The position numbers were made by a program, and so were the translations under genes. Positions 5,640-5,826 of a stretch of DNA of 5,826 bases are shown here, one piece after another; the first letter of the stretch is position 1; each line of letters opens with the position of its first letter. The notes beneath the pieces were generated by a model that saw only the letters and a program-made list of their open reading frames with translations, did no database searches and was not told the DNA's origin. Origin of the DNA: 13-1-40CM-70-15 sp964641215 (GTDB taxonomy: Bacteria; Gemmatimonadota; Gemmatimonadetes; Gemmatimonadales; GWC2-71-9); contig CAZXKD010000161.1 in assembly GCA_964641215.1 (NCBI GenBank), positions 1 through 5,826 of the forward strand. Direction: 5' to 3'.

Positions 5640-5826
5640 TTCAGAAGTGCGTTGTGCGCGGTGGTCGCTGGCTCGAGACCGGGCAAGGGCAGGTCGGCGC
5701 GCGCGTCGAGGGTCCGGTCACTCTCCTCGCCCTGCGCGAGGCGCCACCAGCCGGCGCGGGCGATCATCGCGGCGTTGTCGGCGTTGAGCCGCGGGCTCGC
5801 GACCGCCACCCGGGCCGTGCCGGCGA
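5636..5826 (-). CDS. tsaD: TsaD, tRNA N6-threonylcarbamoyladenosine transferase (C-terminal part)
   Basis: Only the last 62 residues lie in the window; the gene continues beyond the right edge. TsaD (also called Gcp/YgjD) is the catalytic subunit that moves the threonylcarbamoyl group onto A37 of ANN-decoding tRNAs, making t6A. The fragment ASPRLNADNAAMIARAGWWRL matches the conserved C-terminal block, in which E. coli has FCTDNGAMIAYAG. The Asp of DN is the metal ligand equivalent to E. coli D300. The usual Cys-Thr before it is replaced by Asn-Ala, which is tolerated in the family. The fragment ends ATTAHNALLK with a TGA sharing ATGA with the lgt start, implying a tsaD-lgt operon read leftwards. 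Identity rests on one short but distinctive block. Confidence 0.88.
   Translation of the reverse strand, partial: AGTARVAVASPRLNADNAAMIARAGWWRLAQGEESDRTLDARADLPLPGLEPATTAHNALLK

Overview
The window is very GC-rich, densely packed chromosomal DNA, apparently ordinary chromosome rather than a mobile island. The best guess at the source is a Gemmatimonadota-like (or similar, poorly cultivated Gram-negative) bacterium. The clues are the high GC content, a secreted peptidase ending in a FlgD-like/type-IX-like C-terminal module, a cytochrome c/FTR1 fusion and the variant Lgt signature GRVGCFLVNDD. This lineage call is inference. No transposase, integrase, tRNA, rRNA or CRISPR array is visible.

Layout. 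Plus strand, 24-2946: three overlapping genes that look like one transcription unit. They are a small helical protein with a C-terminal membrane anchor (unrecognised, possibly running off the left edge), a 725-residue secreted M14 zinc carboxypeptidase with a full set of catalytic residues, and acpS, the holo-ACP synthase. AcpS starts inside the peptidase stop codon (GTGA) behind a good ribosome binding site. Positions 2947-3044 form the only real intergenic gap. It holds a nested palindrome, a good sigma70-type promoter (TTGAAT, 17 bp, TAGAAT) with a perfect 13-bp palindrome in its spacer, and a perfect 15-bp Fur-box-like palindrome just downstream.

Plus strand, 3045-4832: a periplasmic cytochrome c domain fused to a complete FTR1/EfeU iron permease with both REGFE motifs. 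The Fur-type box in front fits iron-repressed high-affinity iron uptake, in which the haem domain would take the electron released when Fe(II) is oxidised for permeation. This self-contained regulator-site-plus-fusion module is the most interesting part of the window. The fusion architecture itself is a known family, so it is not claimed as new.

Minus strand, 5826-4806: the last 62 codons of tsaD (tRNA t6A synthesis), overlapping by ATGA with lgt (lipoprotein diacylglyceryl transferase). The lgt and FTR1 genes converge and overlap tail to tail by 27 bp. Both stop codons lie inside one 12-bp-stem hairpin built partly from a 14-bp tandem duplication, which looks like a shared bidirectional terminator.
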